Assembly: GCA_033239525.1 (NCBI GenBank)
Contig: BSYO01000008.1
Coordinates: 13,399,294 to 13,463,293 of the forward strand
Direction: 5' to 3'
Length of the DNA: 64,000 nucleotides
Origin: Nepenthes gracilis
Taxonomy: Eukaryota; Streptophyta; Magnoliopsida; Caryophyllales; Nepenthaceae
Of the stretch, positions 45,704 to 55,791 are shown one piece after another. The position numbers and the translations under genes are program-made. The notes beneath the pieces are model-generated. The model had not been told where the DNA came from. It made no database searches and saw only the letters and a program-made list of their open reading frames with translations. How positions within the stretch are numbered: the first letter of the stretch is position 1; each line of letters starts with the position of its first letter.

Positions 45704-46768
45704 ATGGTCAGAATTATTCCAGTTGGACTTTGCCCACCCAACACATGGAAGAAAATTTATCATATAGGAACTTTTGATTTTAAAACTACTTTAGCTATTA
45801 AGGATTATGAAAAAACCATTTCAATTAAAAATGAATACGAAGAAATAAAATTATTATCATCTTTATCTATTGAAAGGTTTAAACAATAGGGTTTTAATTA
45901 TATTCATTATGGATTAATTCAAATAGCAATTAAACCCATAACTAAATTAGGAATAGATACACCAGTTTTATTATGTTTAATAGATCAAACATTTTTAAAA
46001 TATAAAGAATCTATTCTAGCAATTGTTCAATCTAATTTATGTAACGGACCAATCTACTTTAATTGTGCACCTAACTTTTCAGTTGATCTAAATGACACAA
46101 CTATATTTAACACTCTAGTTCTTAATGTTCATCTTCCTGGTTTAGCCCAACAGGAAGACAAAAGAGGATTTTTAATTCTTTATCGAATATATTTTAAACT
46201 ACTCACTAGTCAATTTAATCCAAAATGTTTCATTCAAACTCCACCTGGTGAGACAATTGTATTATAAGTAGAAGTTGAATACGCTGCTACTTTTACTCTA
46301 AAATTATTAAAATATGATGAAATCACTTTACCACATGATTGGCAAGTGAATCTTTTCCAACCACCTAGACATATAACAAGAAGAGAATTTACCAATATTA
46401 CTGAAACACCTGAAGGTAATATTATTTTTAATTTTAATCAACCACAAAATTATTTACCTAGATCATTAAGTTATAATAATACAAGACTTCCGTCAATTAT
46501 TTCTGAATTTGATAATCCTAGAAATGATTATGAACCTTCTAGATCATCAATAAATACTAGATACCAACCTACATATTCTCATTATATAAGAAATGTAGAA
46601 AGTAGAAACCCTATTCCTGAAATTATTACACAACCAACTCCACAATCTCCAACTCTATCAGAAATGCAAACTATTAATGTAATAAGTATTGAAAAAGAAT
46701 TTATTTCAGATATGGATACACTTAGAAAAGAATTTATGTTAGAAAAATATAATAATCTTAGAAATTGA
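45704..46768 (+). pseudogene. Movement-protein-like region of the pararetroviral unit
   Basis: The first piece opens with MVRIIPVGLCPPNTW. Past a TAG at 45887 the same frame continues FNYIHYGLIQIAIKP, then LCNGPIYFNCAPNF and YRIYFKLL (about 46175). This order resembles the 30K-type movement protein of caulimovirids, which opens plasmodesmata for virus spread. A second in-frame stop (TAA at 46265) precedes HDWQVNLFQPPRHITRREF and an Asn/Pro/Ser-rich linker that ends at TGA 46766. The breaks are point mutations; the frame itself is kept. Confidence 0.65.
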
Positions 46769-47780
46769 TTTTTTAATACTTTTACTATAGAACAAACAGA
46801 AGAATATAGAAGTACATGGAAATAAACAATGAACTTACTTAAACAGAATTTACTATTTTTTAAATGGTTTATTCCGTATATAAGAAATGTTAATCAACTA
46901 GATAGACATAAAAATATGTGGAATAATTCTTAAAATAATATATCCAATATGACAAAAAATAATACAAACAATAATTTGATTAAACCAAATATCTATCAAT
47001 CAAATATGAACATGATTTATACTCTAGCAATAGAAACAACCATAACAACAGAAACTAAAAATGATGATATTAATGAAGAATATGAAGAAGAAGAGATTGA
47101 TGAAGAAGAACTTTGGTTAGAATATCTTCTTAATTCAATGGATGAAGAAGATAATGAAGACGAAGAAGAAGAAGAAATTAGTTTAGAAACTCTAATTCAT
47201 CCTAAATCAAGACATACTAAAACTTTATCAATTATAGATCAATTTGAAATATTTTCTAAACTAATTTTAGATCATGTTATACTAACCTCCTCTGCACAAC
47301 AAAGAAAAGCACTTTTAGATAAATTAATTATGAAAATAAATAATTTATCTAATTCTTCAACAAAAATAAATAAAATTTAAATTCAGCAAGAAGAAACTCC
47401 TACAAAATGTATCAAACAAGAAATTATCCAATTACATTCTAATAATATTCAAAATTCATCAATTTTCTCAAAAAATACCATAATCAGTATCATCCCCCTC
47501 ACTCTTAAATCACAATCCATAAATATTAAAGAAAATAATAAAAAAATATTAAAATTTTTTTTAATATCCCGTCCATATATTAAAGCACTTAACTCATCTA
47601 AAATAAATAAAAATTCTTAAGAAAATAAATTATTAAAAATCATATGCTGAAAATGTAAAGAACTTGGACATAAGTCTAAACAATGTAAATTAAAATAAAA
47701 ATTAGAAAATAATTCTAATTTATCTATGAAATTAGAACTTAAACCACATATCCAATATGAAGAAAAAAATTAGTATTCTT
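46769..47780 (+). pseudogene. Acidic block and zinc knuckle (capsid-like) of the pararetroviral unit
   Basis: After stops near 46820 and 46932 the frame is open from 46949 to 47380. It is strongly acidic (EEYEEEEIDEEELWLEYLL, 47075-47131, and a second Asp/Glu run). Acidic stretches are known in caulimovirid coat proteins. Past the TAA at 47378 a CCHC pattern appears at 47645-47686. It reads Cys, two residues (the first a TGA stop), then Cys-KELG-His-KSKQ-Cys, which fits the spacing C-x2-C-x4-H-x4-C. This suggests an RNA-binding capsid end. Confidence 0.6.
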
Positions 47781-48937
47781 CAAAGACTTATAATCCACAT
47801 ACTATACATGAATGGAATATTAAAGGCAAATCTAAATATAAAATCACATGTATGTTTCATGAAAAAGAAATTATTAGACACCTTAATCAACCTAATTATA
47901 ATCAATTGACATTTTTTCTGTGTAACGACCAAATAATTATTAAAAATTTATATAATGATAATTTTCAAAACCCATATATTCTAAGAGTTGACACTATCTT
48001 TTTGATATAAAATTATACACTTCAATTATAAATAGTTATTTTATCTTTTCACAAAAAAATATTACCAAAATAAATATGTTCAAAACCTACTTCATTTTAT
48101 TCTGTTAAAGATAGAATAAATCCAATTTTAGAAATTAAACAAAATAATCATAATAATACTAATAACCTTATGTTAGCAAATAACCAGCAACTTACTCTAA
48201 TAAAGAATGAATATTTTCAATTAACTCCAACAAGGATAGTAAATTATCAAATATTTTGTAAAAATAACATAGAAATAAATATTCAATATAATTATCAAAA
48301 ATATTACACATTAAAATTTAATGACATATTATCTGATACTAAACTATATAATTCATTTATACAATATTATTTTATTTTTTGAAAAGAATCAGCAATATAG
48401 AGATATAAAAATAATATTTTAACACTTAAAAATCAATCAGATAGCCCAAATAAATTACAAATAAATAATAACAATATTTTAAACCAATTCAATAATAAAG
48501 ACAACCCATTATTGAAAAAACAAATTTCCAATAAATTAATTAATAAAAATTTAATACAATTATTTCGTGACACAAAAATTAAAAAAGAAAAACTATCACA
48601 ACATAATCATATTAAGAAAATACAACAATCATATGATCAAAGTAAAAATCAAATATATCATAAGCTTAACAAAAATAATTGTATAAAGAAAATAAATATG
48701 TTTTCAAAATATAATATAAAATTAAGATATTGGCAAAATGAAAAACAATATTATCAAAGGCAGACTATAGTCATGCATTTAATCAAACAAATAAATAAAC
48801 AACTCATAACAAATTATAAACGAAATCTTCCTAAACCCAAGTTGTTTCTAAAATTAATTAAAATTTTAAAATATCTTCAAAAATTAATTATTACTACATA
48901 TTTGAATCAAAGTAAGTTTCACTTACTACATATTTGA
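47781..48937 (+). pseudogene. Lys/Asn-rich region of the pararetroviral unit, function unknown
   Basis: The same frame continues with HTIHEWNIKGKSKYKITCMF (about 47798-47857) and a possible protease-like stretch (about 47880-48000) without a recognisable Asp-Ser/Thr-Gly. ORFs 48170-48382 and 48512-48937 are rich in Lys, Asn, Gln and Ile. I recognise no domain. Composition is extreme in A. Confidence 0.45.
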
Positions 48938-48942
48938 ATCAA
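48891..48942 (+). repeat. 20-bp direct repeat, 32-bp offset, at the frame switch
   Basis: TTACTACATATTTGAATCAA occurs at 48891-48910 and 48923-48942. An added 32 bp shifts the frame by two, which is exactly the change from the frame used upstream to that used downstream. Confidence 0.95.
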
Positions 48943-48949
48943 TTATTAC

Positions 48950-50034
48950 TAAATGAGCTCATTACCTTGACAAACAAAATATTTTATCCTGATTATTTAT
49001 ACCAAACTGTGGATGTTTCTAAAATCCAATAGTACTATGAATTAATCTTAATTGATTCTTGTTCTATTGAAATCAAACATCACCGCAATCCTCGAGACAA
49101 TACCATCACCTTTTCTACGATCAAAATTAAACATGTTAAACTTTCTCAAGATATTGAACTTAACACTTGGGATACTAAACCTTTTTCTATTCATTATCAA
49201 CCAAAAGGATACAATTACCAAGATTACAAAGAAGTATGATTTAATACTTTTTATCTCCGGTCATATACTCATTCCTAGTTTATCCGATTTGATAAAACCT
49301 ATCCAAAACCTTTACCAATATGGTTTACAGAATGGTGGATTTACTTCGGATCATTACTAGTCCTCTATCTAAGTGATGTTAACAATGCAAGAATGTATTA
49401 TGAAGAATTACACAAAGAAATGTTCTTACCACACAGAATAATCGGTTTTCATATTGATTATGAAGTTCCTTGGATTATGTCATGGCACTTTACTTGTCAT
49501 CAGCATTATGAAGATCTACCATTAATTATTCAAGATATTCCTCTCTCTGTTGTTCAAGAATTCAGAATTAAATGGTGGGATAAGTTCGACTATGTCATGA
49601 TCAACTATATCCAAATTGATGCTGATTACAAGAAAAATCAAGCTTTAGCCCAGACTATAAAAATTGCCTCAAAAATCCTGCCAACTACACGAACGCATTA
49701 TATTCCAGAACATCCAGTTATACCAAGTACCTCATGGCCACAACCACGAAGTTCCCAAGTTGTTGGATTTCCAACTTTATCTGTCTCCTCCAAACGATCT
49801 ATTAAAGTTACAAAGCAAATGGAAGCCCAGAAAGCCCAATTAGATACAATGATGGTCCAAATGGCCCAAATGCATCAACAACTCTTAAAGCAAGTCCAAG
49901 ACTTTAGAACCCAATGGGCTGACTTATAAGATGACGATCCAGTATCAGATTCATCTACTCAACCACCTTCACGTACGGCAAGTCCACAACCTTCCTATGC
50001 AGCTGGATATGCTCAAGATCCACTCAGTCTTTGA
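48950..50034 (+). pseudogene. Trp-rich region and coiled-coil C-terminus of the pararetroviral unit
   Basis: The frame contains LILIDSCSIEIKHHRNPRDN and, after stops at 49237 and 49276, PIWFTEWWIYFG (about 49309-49350). The long ORF 49393-49929 has HIDYEVPWIMSWHFTCHQHY and EFRIKWWDKFDYVM, a Trp-rich pattern that I recall from uncharacterised plant-genome proteins. It ends in a Gln/Met heptad-like stretch (MEAQKAQLDTMMVQMAQMHQ), a probable coiled coil. Past the TAA at 49927 a Pro/Ser-rich tail (DDDPVSDSSTQPPSRTASPQ) continues to the TGA at 50032. No function can be assigned. Confidence 0.55.
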
Positions 50035-51180
50035 ATGGACTAATATAAAAAAAAAAAACCCTAACATTTGTGTTACCTTGCAGGTACTGGATATCATCAA
50101 CATTTATCCTCAGCAATTTGGCAGTACATATGTCAAGAAAAATAAACCAAAATTCGTAAAAGGCATATTAGATTTATACCATTTTGACATCAACAGCTAA
50201 AGCCAAATTTATAATAAAGATTGTATGGGATTCTTACTACTTTCTGGATAGAAGGACTCATCAGAAAAACAGGAGAACTCTACAAAAATATTCCATTACA
50301 ATATTTTTCGAAGGAATATAGTCCTATGCAGCACTTTTTACAATTTGGTACTATGTAGCAAAACATATATATGTATCTTGCAATTCTAGCAAAGTAGCAG
50401 CAAAGTCAAAGAGATGTTCAACCATTAAGTACCGACATGCAACAATTTTGACATGAAATTATGCAGAGAAATCAGAATTTCAACAAAAGATACTATGCAG
50501 ACATTATACAAATACTATACAGACACTATGCAAACCTTATACAGTACTATTCATCAAATTGACTAATAACAGAATTGTCTTCATCAACAAATAAGGATAA
50601 ATTTGCAATTATGAGGATGATGACGCAAAACAGAATCTCTGATACCAAAATCTCTATGCAGGATCGTATTTCAAAAGTATAAGTACAAAACAATACGTAA
50701 ACTAGAGAAGAACAGAATTATACCAGAATAAGGCTGAATTAAACTGCTGAATTTTGATTAATGAAGTTGATTACATATTTCGAAAGTTGGTACAAAGAAA
50801 GGAAATTTGTACAAAGAAAGGAAATGAAAATGTACAAGGAAAGAAAATAAGAAAAGGCTTAGAAAGGATTTTGTTCTGGAGGTTTGGCTCTAAGCTCTCT
50901 TCGAAGTTCTTGGCTAAGTTCTCCTCTTTCTTCGCTCTGCCTTCAACTGCCTAGAGGAATCCTTTAAATAGACGTTCGTGAAGGTTCTGTATCGTTGGAT
51001 TGTTGAAATAATTGAGTAGAATCTGAACCATTGATAATCAGCATCATAATTATTAGGAATCAATTCTGTTTTGCGTCATTGTTAGCATAATGGCCAGGAA
51101 TCTCCTATTCCACCACCATCTGGACCAGGCCTAGAGTCCAGGCCTGTGAGGCCCTATAGGAAGACTTATGAGGCATGACT
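50035..51180. other. Non-coding junction between the pararetroviral unit and the Tat element
   Basis: Contains a poly(A)-like run (50046-50058) and short reiterated TATACAGACACTATGCA-type text (50490-50550). An inverted repeat (50620-50636 with 51063-51079) encloses a 66-codon ORF (50754-50954) that I do not recognise. An 11-bp match to a tRNA-Met primer-binding site lies on the minus strand at 50637-50647. A TATA-like CTTTAAATAG is at 50963. It may be the leader or LTR of a retroelement. Confidence 0.45.
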
Positions 51181-51252
51181 TCTGTAACGGCTCCCTTGTA
51201 TTTCTTTTTTCCTTGTGTTGATAAACTCACACTTTGCTTTTATCCTGTGCAG

Positions 51253-51695
51253 CCAAGAAGATTGGCCTCAGCTGTCTCCCGAAAAATGGAGCTGCGTGAT
51301 CGCATCATTACAGATTCGGAGGCTGAGATAGCCGGCTAGAGGCCAAGCTGGCCGCCTCTGGAGGGGAGCTCCGTGAGCAGACAGCTGCTCTTGAGACCGT
51401 TATGGCGGGCGTGGAGGTAGAGAATGCTGAGCTAAAGGGAGAGAACGCTAAGCTGAAGGCGGAGGTTGCTCGCTTGAAGGAGAAGGAGGATCGACTTAAA
51501 GCGAGCAACAAACGCCTTGCAGATCGAGCCGCCGCCGCAGAGAACAAGTTGGCCACTCGGATGAGCCCTCGTGAGGTTAGGGGCGCACTGTACGCCCGGC
51601 AATTGGAGGGGCTCAACATTGGACGTCGCGTTGCGCGGTTGATCGTTCCTGACTTCCCAGTGAAGTTTATCAATCAAAGAAACCGCGCAGCGTAA
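51253..51695 (+). pseudogene. Antisense extra ORF (aORF) of the Tat element, C-terminal exon
   Basis: Lies on the strand opposite to gag-pol, downstream of integrase. A splice acceptor-like TTTTATCCTGTGCAG ends at 51252. The reading frame begins ELRDRIITDSEAEIAG, shifts near 51335 and continues as LEAKLAASGGELREQTAALE with AELKGENAKLKAEVARLKEK and EDRLKASNKRLADRAAAAEN. This is a strong coiled coil. It ends RLIVPDFPVKFINQRNRAA at a TAA. Plant genome annotation often lists such proteins as putative gypsy-type transposon proteins. The upstream exon was not found. Confidence 0.65.
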
Positions 51696-51879
51696 TGTAA
51701 AGAAGATCTGGAGGGAGAGCCCCGAGAGATCCAGGGTGGTCCGCCGCCCCTGTAGCCTTTTGTATTTCTTTTGCTTTTTGGACCTTATGTAAATTGCAAT
51801 ACATTTTGTGAGCAATAAAATAGAAATCCTTTTCAGTTCGGTGTTCATTGTCTTTTATTGCTTTTCGTGTTTGCGTGAG

Positions 51880-52190
51880 TCGTTGCATTGGGCGGCCAAC
51901 CTGGATGGCCGGTGACCGTTGCTTGGTTGCCTAAGGAGCTGAGCCCCTAGGCTTGGCAGGTGGTTGCATTAATCAGCCTTACGGTGCTGTCCAAGTGGAA
52001 ACTTGGGCAGTCAGCATTAGAGAAGGTACGCTTCTCGTTATTATTTAATCACGCTATCCTTTCGTCGAGAATGTTAGTGCATGGGGTAGCCAACCTGATT
52101 GGCTAGCTGCCTAAGGAGTAAGATCCTTAAGCTGAGCAGGCGGTTATTATAACCACCCTGGTGGCGCCGTTCAAGTGACGAAGGACTCCA
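51880..52190. repeat. Two diverged tandem copies between integrase and the antisense ORF
   Basis: GCATTGGGCGGCCAACCTGG then GGTTGCCTAAGGAGCTGAG (about 51886-51950) correspond to GCATGGGGTAGCCAACCTGA then GCTGCCTAAGGAGTAAGA (about 52079-52127). The GGCAGGTGGTTGC/GAGCAGGCGGTTA text follows in both. The offset is about 190 bp. Tandem repeats in this 3' untranslated position are a known habit of Tat/Ogre elements. Confidence 0.7.
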
Positions 52191-52192
52191 CC

Positions 52193-53060
52193 CTAAGGAG
52201 TAAGATCCTTACGGTGTTGGTATGCTGCTGTCCGTATTTTGGCGGCGTCGCAGGCTTCCTCTAGCAAGTCCAGGTGCTCCCTGATTTTCCAGGAGTTGGT
52301 CTGTGGGTCGAAGGACTCCACCCTGAGACTTGGAAGCCCGAATTTGACCGGGATCACTACTTCAGTCTCGTAACAGAGGCTGAAGGGTGTCTCGCGTGTT
52401 GGTTCTTTCGGGGTTGTACAATAAGACCAGAGGACGGATGGGAGCTCGTCAGCCCAGGAGCCCCCGGTGTCCTCCAGCTTAGTCCTTAACCCGGGGAGTA
52501 GCGTATGGTTCGTGACCTCCACCTGCCCGTTGGCCTGGGGGTATGCCACCGAAGTGTGGACCAGCTTGATCCCAAGGGTGGTGCAATACTTGGTGAAGCG
52601 TTTCCCCGTGAATTGGGTCCCGTTGTCGGTTACTACGACTTCTAGGACGCCAAATCTGCAGACAATGCTCTGGCGAAGGAACTCCAGGGCACTGTGTTCT
52701 GTGATCTTTGCCAGCGGGGCCGCCTCGACCCACTTAGCGAAGTAGTCGATGCCCGCAATGATAAACTTACGTTGTTCCGTGGCGATGGGAAATTGGCCAA
52801 GGATGTCGATCCCCGATTGCGCGAAGGGCCACGGAGCCTGAAGTGACTTCAGGTCAGCGGACGGCTGGTAGTGAAGGTTGCCGTGAAGCTGGCAGCTTTC
52901 ACACTTCTTCACAAACTCAAGCACGTCCTTTTTCATCGAGGGCCAATAATAGCCCTGTTGCATGATCTTGATGGCCAGGTTTTTCCCGCCTACGTGTGAT
53001 CCACAGATCCCGAGGTGAACTTCGCCGAGCGCGTAGTCAGCCTCCTCGGGAGTAAGACAG
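52193..53060 (-). pseudogene. Tat integrase
   Basis: Zinc-binding region: HLGICGSHVGGKNLAIKI (about 53010-52965) then MQQGYYWPSMKKD and CESCQ. Catalytic core: SGIDILGQFPIATEQRKFII with the first Asp, VVVTDNGTQFTGKRF with the second Asp, and AYPQANGQVEVTN with the Glu, so the D,D,E triad is present. SVLWSYCTTPKEPTRETPFS follows. The ORF is open from 52963 to 52193. It would splice viral-like cDNA into the genome. Upstream, a 20-bp duplication breaks the link to RNase H. Confidence 0.88.
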
Positions 53061-53120
53061 GGGAGATACGGAGTTGAGTATCCGCGATGATACAGCCGCC
53101 CATCGACTACCGCGTACCAG

Positions 53121-53160
53121 CCGGCTGTCTTTTTAATTCGCCGGCTGTCTTTTTAATTCG
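53121..53160 (-). repeat. Perfect 20-bp tandem duplication in Tat pol
   Basis: CCGGCTGTCTTTTTAATTCG occurs twice head to tail. It adds 20 bp and shifts the frame between the second RNase H and integrase. The copies are identical, so the event is recent or the element is young. Confidence 0.95.
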
Positions 53161-53387
53161 CTTGGCATTTTTGGCGTCCTCTGGGAGTGATCCGTCGGCC
53201 AAGTATCTAGAGTAGGGCGTCATCCAGTTTTCCGTCTTGGAAATCTGCATGGCCTCCTATTTCTCTATGCTGGGAGCGTTCAGGATCTCCCGCATGTCCC
53301 GCGAATAGTGTTCTGGGTTCTCGGCAGCAGCGGCTCTAGCCAGCCGGTCTGCCTTCCAATTTTCAGTTCGAGGAACGTGAATCAATG

Positions 53388-53687
53388 TTAGTTTGTTGAA
53401 ACCCTAGATGGCTTCCCTTGCCTTCGCCTGGTACCTGGCCAAAGAATGGTTGTTTGCCTTGAAACCCCCATGACCTGGTTGACGACTAATTCGGAGTCGC
53501 TATGAACCACCAACTTCCTGGCAGAGCATTCCTTTGCTAATCGCAAGCCAGCTAGCAGGGCTTCGTACTCAGCGACGTTGTTGGTCGCTGGGAAATCAAG
53601 TTTTAGGGAATACTGGATCTCGAATACATCAGGGGTCATTAGGATCACCCCTGCTCCACTGCCACTGTCCGTCAATGATCCGTCCAC
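53388..53687 (-). pseudogene. Tat second RNase H (aRH-type)
   Basis: MDGSLTDSGSGAGVILMTPD, NNVAEYEALLAGLRLAKE and LVVHSDSELVVNQVMG carry the Asp, Glu and Asp of RNase H. This domain follows a complete first RNase H and is the one shared with plant-type RNase H, a Tat-group trait. The frame ends soon after HSDSELV, and the link to integrase is broken. Confidence 0.85.
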
Positions 53688-54316
53688 GTGGAGTGTCCAT
53701 TCTGGGACCTCTTGGGCTGTTCTTCATTTTCTGTGGGCTGTTCCGCGTGAATTGGGCTCGTGGTCTCGACGATGAAGTCAGCCAGAGCCTGCGCCTTTAT
53801 GGCCGGTCTGGGCCTGAATTTGATGTCGAATTCTCCCAATTCAATAGCCCACTTCACCAGCCGTCCAGAAATGTCTGGTTTCTGGAGTATGTCCTTCAGC
53901 GGCTGGTCACTAAGGACCACTATGCAGTGTGCCTGAAAGTATCGCCTTAATTTTTGCGCTGCGAAGATAAGTGCTAGTGGCATTTTTTCAGCTCGTGGAT
54001 AACGAGTTTCTGGGCCGGTCAATATTTTGCTTACATAGTAAACCGGCTGCTGGATATCGGATTCCTGGCGCACGAGGACAGAGCTGAGTGACACTTCCGA
54101 TACCGCCAGGTAAAGGTACAGCTCCTCTCTGTCTTTGGGTGATACTAGCAACGGTGGGCTGGCCAGATACTGCTTCAATTCATTGAAGGCGAACTGGCAG
54201 TCAGCCGTCCACTGGAATCCGTTGGATTTTGTTCCTTTTAGAGCTTTAAAGAAGGGCTGGTACATGTCACCGGACTTCGCGATGAAGCGGGACAAAGCAG
54301 CCAACCGCCCAGTCAA
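53672..54316 (-). pseudogene. Tat RT thumb/connection and first RNase H
   Basis: RLAALSRFIAKSGDMYQPFF and GFQWTADCQFAFNELKQYL are the RT end. LYLYLAVSEVSLSSVLVRQE is the first RNase H start, in which active-site Asp is replaced (VS in place of xD), as usual for the degenerate inner RNase H of the group. YVSKILTGPETRYPRAEKMP and PDISGRLVKWAIELGEFDIK follow. The frame is open for 214 codons. Confidence 0.82.
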
Positions 54317-54337
54317 TCGCTGGACGTCTTTTACGTT

Positions 54338-55078
54338 TCATGGGGGAGCCATGTCAGCTAGGGCCTTAATCTTTTCTGGGTTTGCCTCGATCTCTCGCTG
54401 GGAGACGATGAAACCCAAGAACTTCCCAGAGGCTACCCCAAAGACGCACTTGGCTGGATTTAGCTTCATTTGGTGCTGGCGGAGCACTTCAAAGGATTCT
54501 TCCAGGTCACGTATGTGGTCACCAGTGACCCGGCTCTTGACGAGCATGTCGTCGACGTAGACCTCCATGTTGCTATCAATCTGCTTTTCGAACATCATGT
54601 TGACCAGCCGTTGGTAAGTTGCTCAAGCATTTTTCAGTCCGAAGGGCATCACTTTGTAGCAGTAGGTGCCCTAGTCGGTCATGAACGAGGTATGCTCTTC
54701 GTCTTCCAGAATCATTCGAATATGGTTGTAACCCGAATAGGCGTCCATGATGCTGAGCAGCTCATGTCCAGCCGTGGAGTCAACCAGTAAGTCGATCCTA
54801 GGCAAGGGAAAACTGTCTTTCCGGCAGGCCTTGTTGACGTCGGTGAAATCGACGCACATTTGCCATTTTTCGTTGCTCTTTTTAACGAGGACGACGTTTG
54901 AGAGCCAATCCGGGTACTGGACTTCTCTAATAAACCCAGCGTCCAGTAGCTTTTTCACCTCCTCTCGGATGGCGATTAGCTTTTCGACGGAGTGGTTCCT
55001 CCGCTTCTGCCTGACCGGCTTTCGGTCGGGATCGAGGCCTAACTTGTGGACTATCACCTCAGCCGAAATCCCGGGCAT
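54338..55078 (-). pseudogene. Tat reverse transcriptase
   Basis: MPGISAEVIVHKLGLDPDRK begins the domain. KKLLDAGFIREVQYPDWLSN and VLVKKSNEKWQMCVDFTDVN are fingers motifs. SIMDAYSGYNHIRM precedes two in-frame breaks: a stop after SFMTD near 54670 and a codon lost in KNAxATYQ near 54625. The palm YVDDMLVKSR is intact (about 54548-54519). KCVFGVASGKFLGFIVSQRE ends it. It copies element RNA into cDNA. Only two point changes would need reversal, so this is the least damaged pol in the window. Confidence 0.88.
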
Positions 55079-55133
55079 GTCTGCAGGAGTCCATGCGAAT
55101 AGGTCAACGTTCCGTTACAGGAACGTAATCAGT

Positions 55134-55556
55134 TCAGCACGTAGTGTGCAAGTGAGTGAGCTGCCAATTTGAACACACTTCTCTGGTTCCTCTAGATTTA
55201 GTGGGACCAGATCTCGTCAGGTTTTCACCGGGCTGCGCCTGTTGCAGGGTGGTCTCGTCTCGGTGATCGAGTTCTCCTACCGTGCTAGTTCTGCCATTAG
55301 GGGCAATCTGGGACATGTAGCATGTCCGCCCAATTATTTGGTCACCTAACACTTCACCAACACCGTAGGGTATCGGGAATTTCATTTTGAGGTGCGGAAT
55401 CCAGGCAACTGCCCCGAATGCCACCAAGTAAGGTCTGCCGAGTATAGCGTTGTATACTGAGGGCAGGTCAACTACCAGAAAGGTTAGCATGCAACTTGCT
55501 GTTTTCGGATAGGTGCCCAGGGTGACTTCCAGTTGGATTGTCCCTTGAACGGGCAC
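55134..55556 (-). pseudogene. Tat protease region
   Basis: GTIQLEVTLGTYPKTASCML, FLVVDLPSVYNAILGRPYLV and HLKMKFPIPYGVGEVLGDQI are the C-terminal half of the Tat/Athila-type protease. The active-site Asp lies upstream in another frame (55560-55790) and is not cleanly readable. The tail, with GDQIIGRTCYMSQI, leads into the RT. Confidence 0.75.
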
Positions 55557-55791
55557 CGGTTCATTGTCAAAGCCGTATAAAGGTCCTACAGCAGGTTTTA
55601 ATTGGTTCTTTTTAAGCCTAATTTAAAGAACGCATCAAAGTAAAGCAAGTCTTTAGAGCTACGATTATCAATAAAGACTCGTTTCAGCTGGTAGTCTGAA
55701 GTACCATCTGAAACGAGTGCTGAGATTACAAAGGGGTCAGCATGAGGGGACATTATATGATTTGAGTCACGATTCTTTGAAACTAATAGTA

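Larger units (their letters stand above)
45704..50034 (+). mobile_element. Endogenous pararetrovirus-like unit (Caulimoviridae-related), no reverse transcriptase
   Basis: A decayed plant viral-type coding unit, about 4.3 kb and very AT-rich. It runs in one frame from 45704 to about 48937, then in a second frame to the TGA at 50032, and a local duplication accounts for the change. The order is movement-protein-like region, Asn-rich linker, acidic block, zinc knuckle, Lys/Asn-rich region, Trp-rich region and Gln/Met-rich coiled coil. About a dozen in-frame stops make it non-functional. No RT, RNase H or YxDD box was found. Caulimovirid assignment is by family resemblance of the first region and the knuckle. 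Host-encoded relatives of the same origin are possible. Confidence 0.65.
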
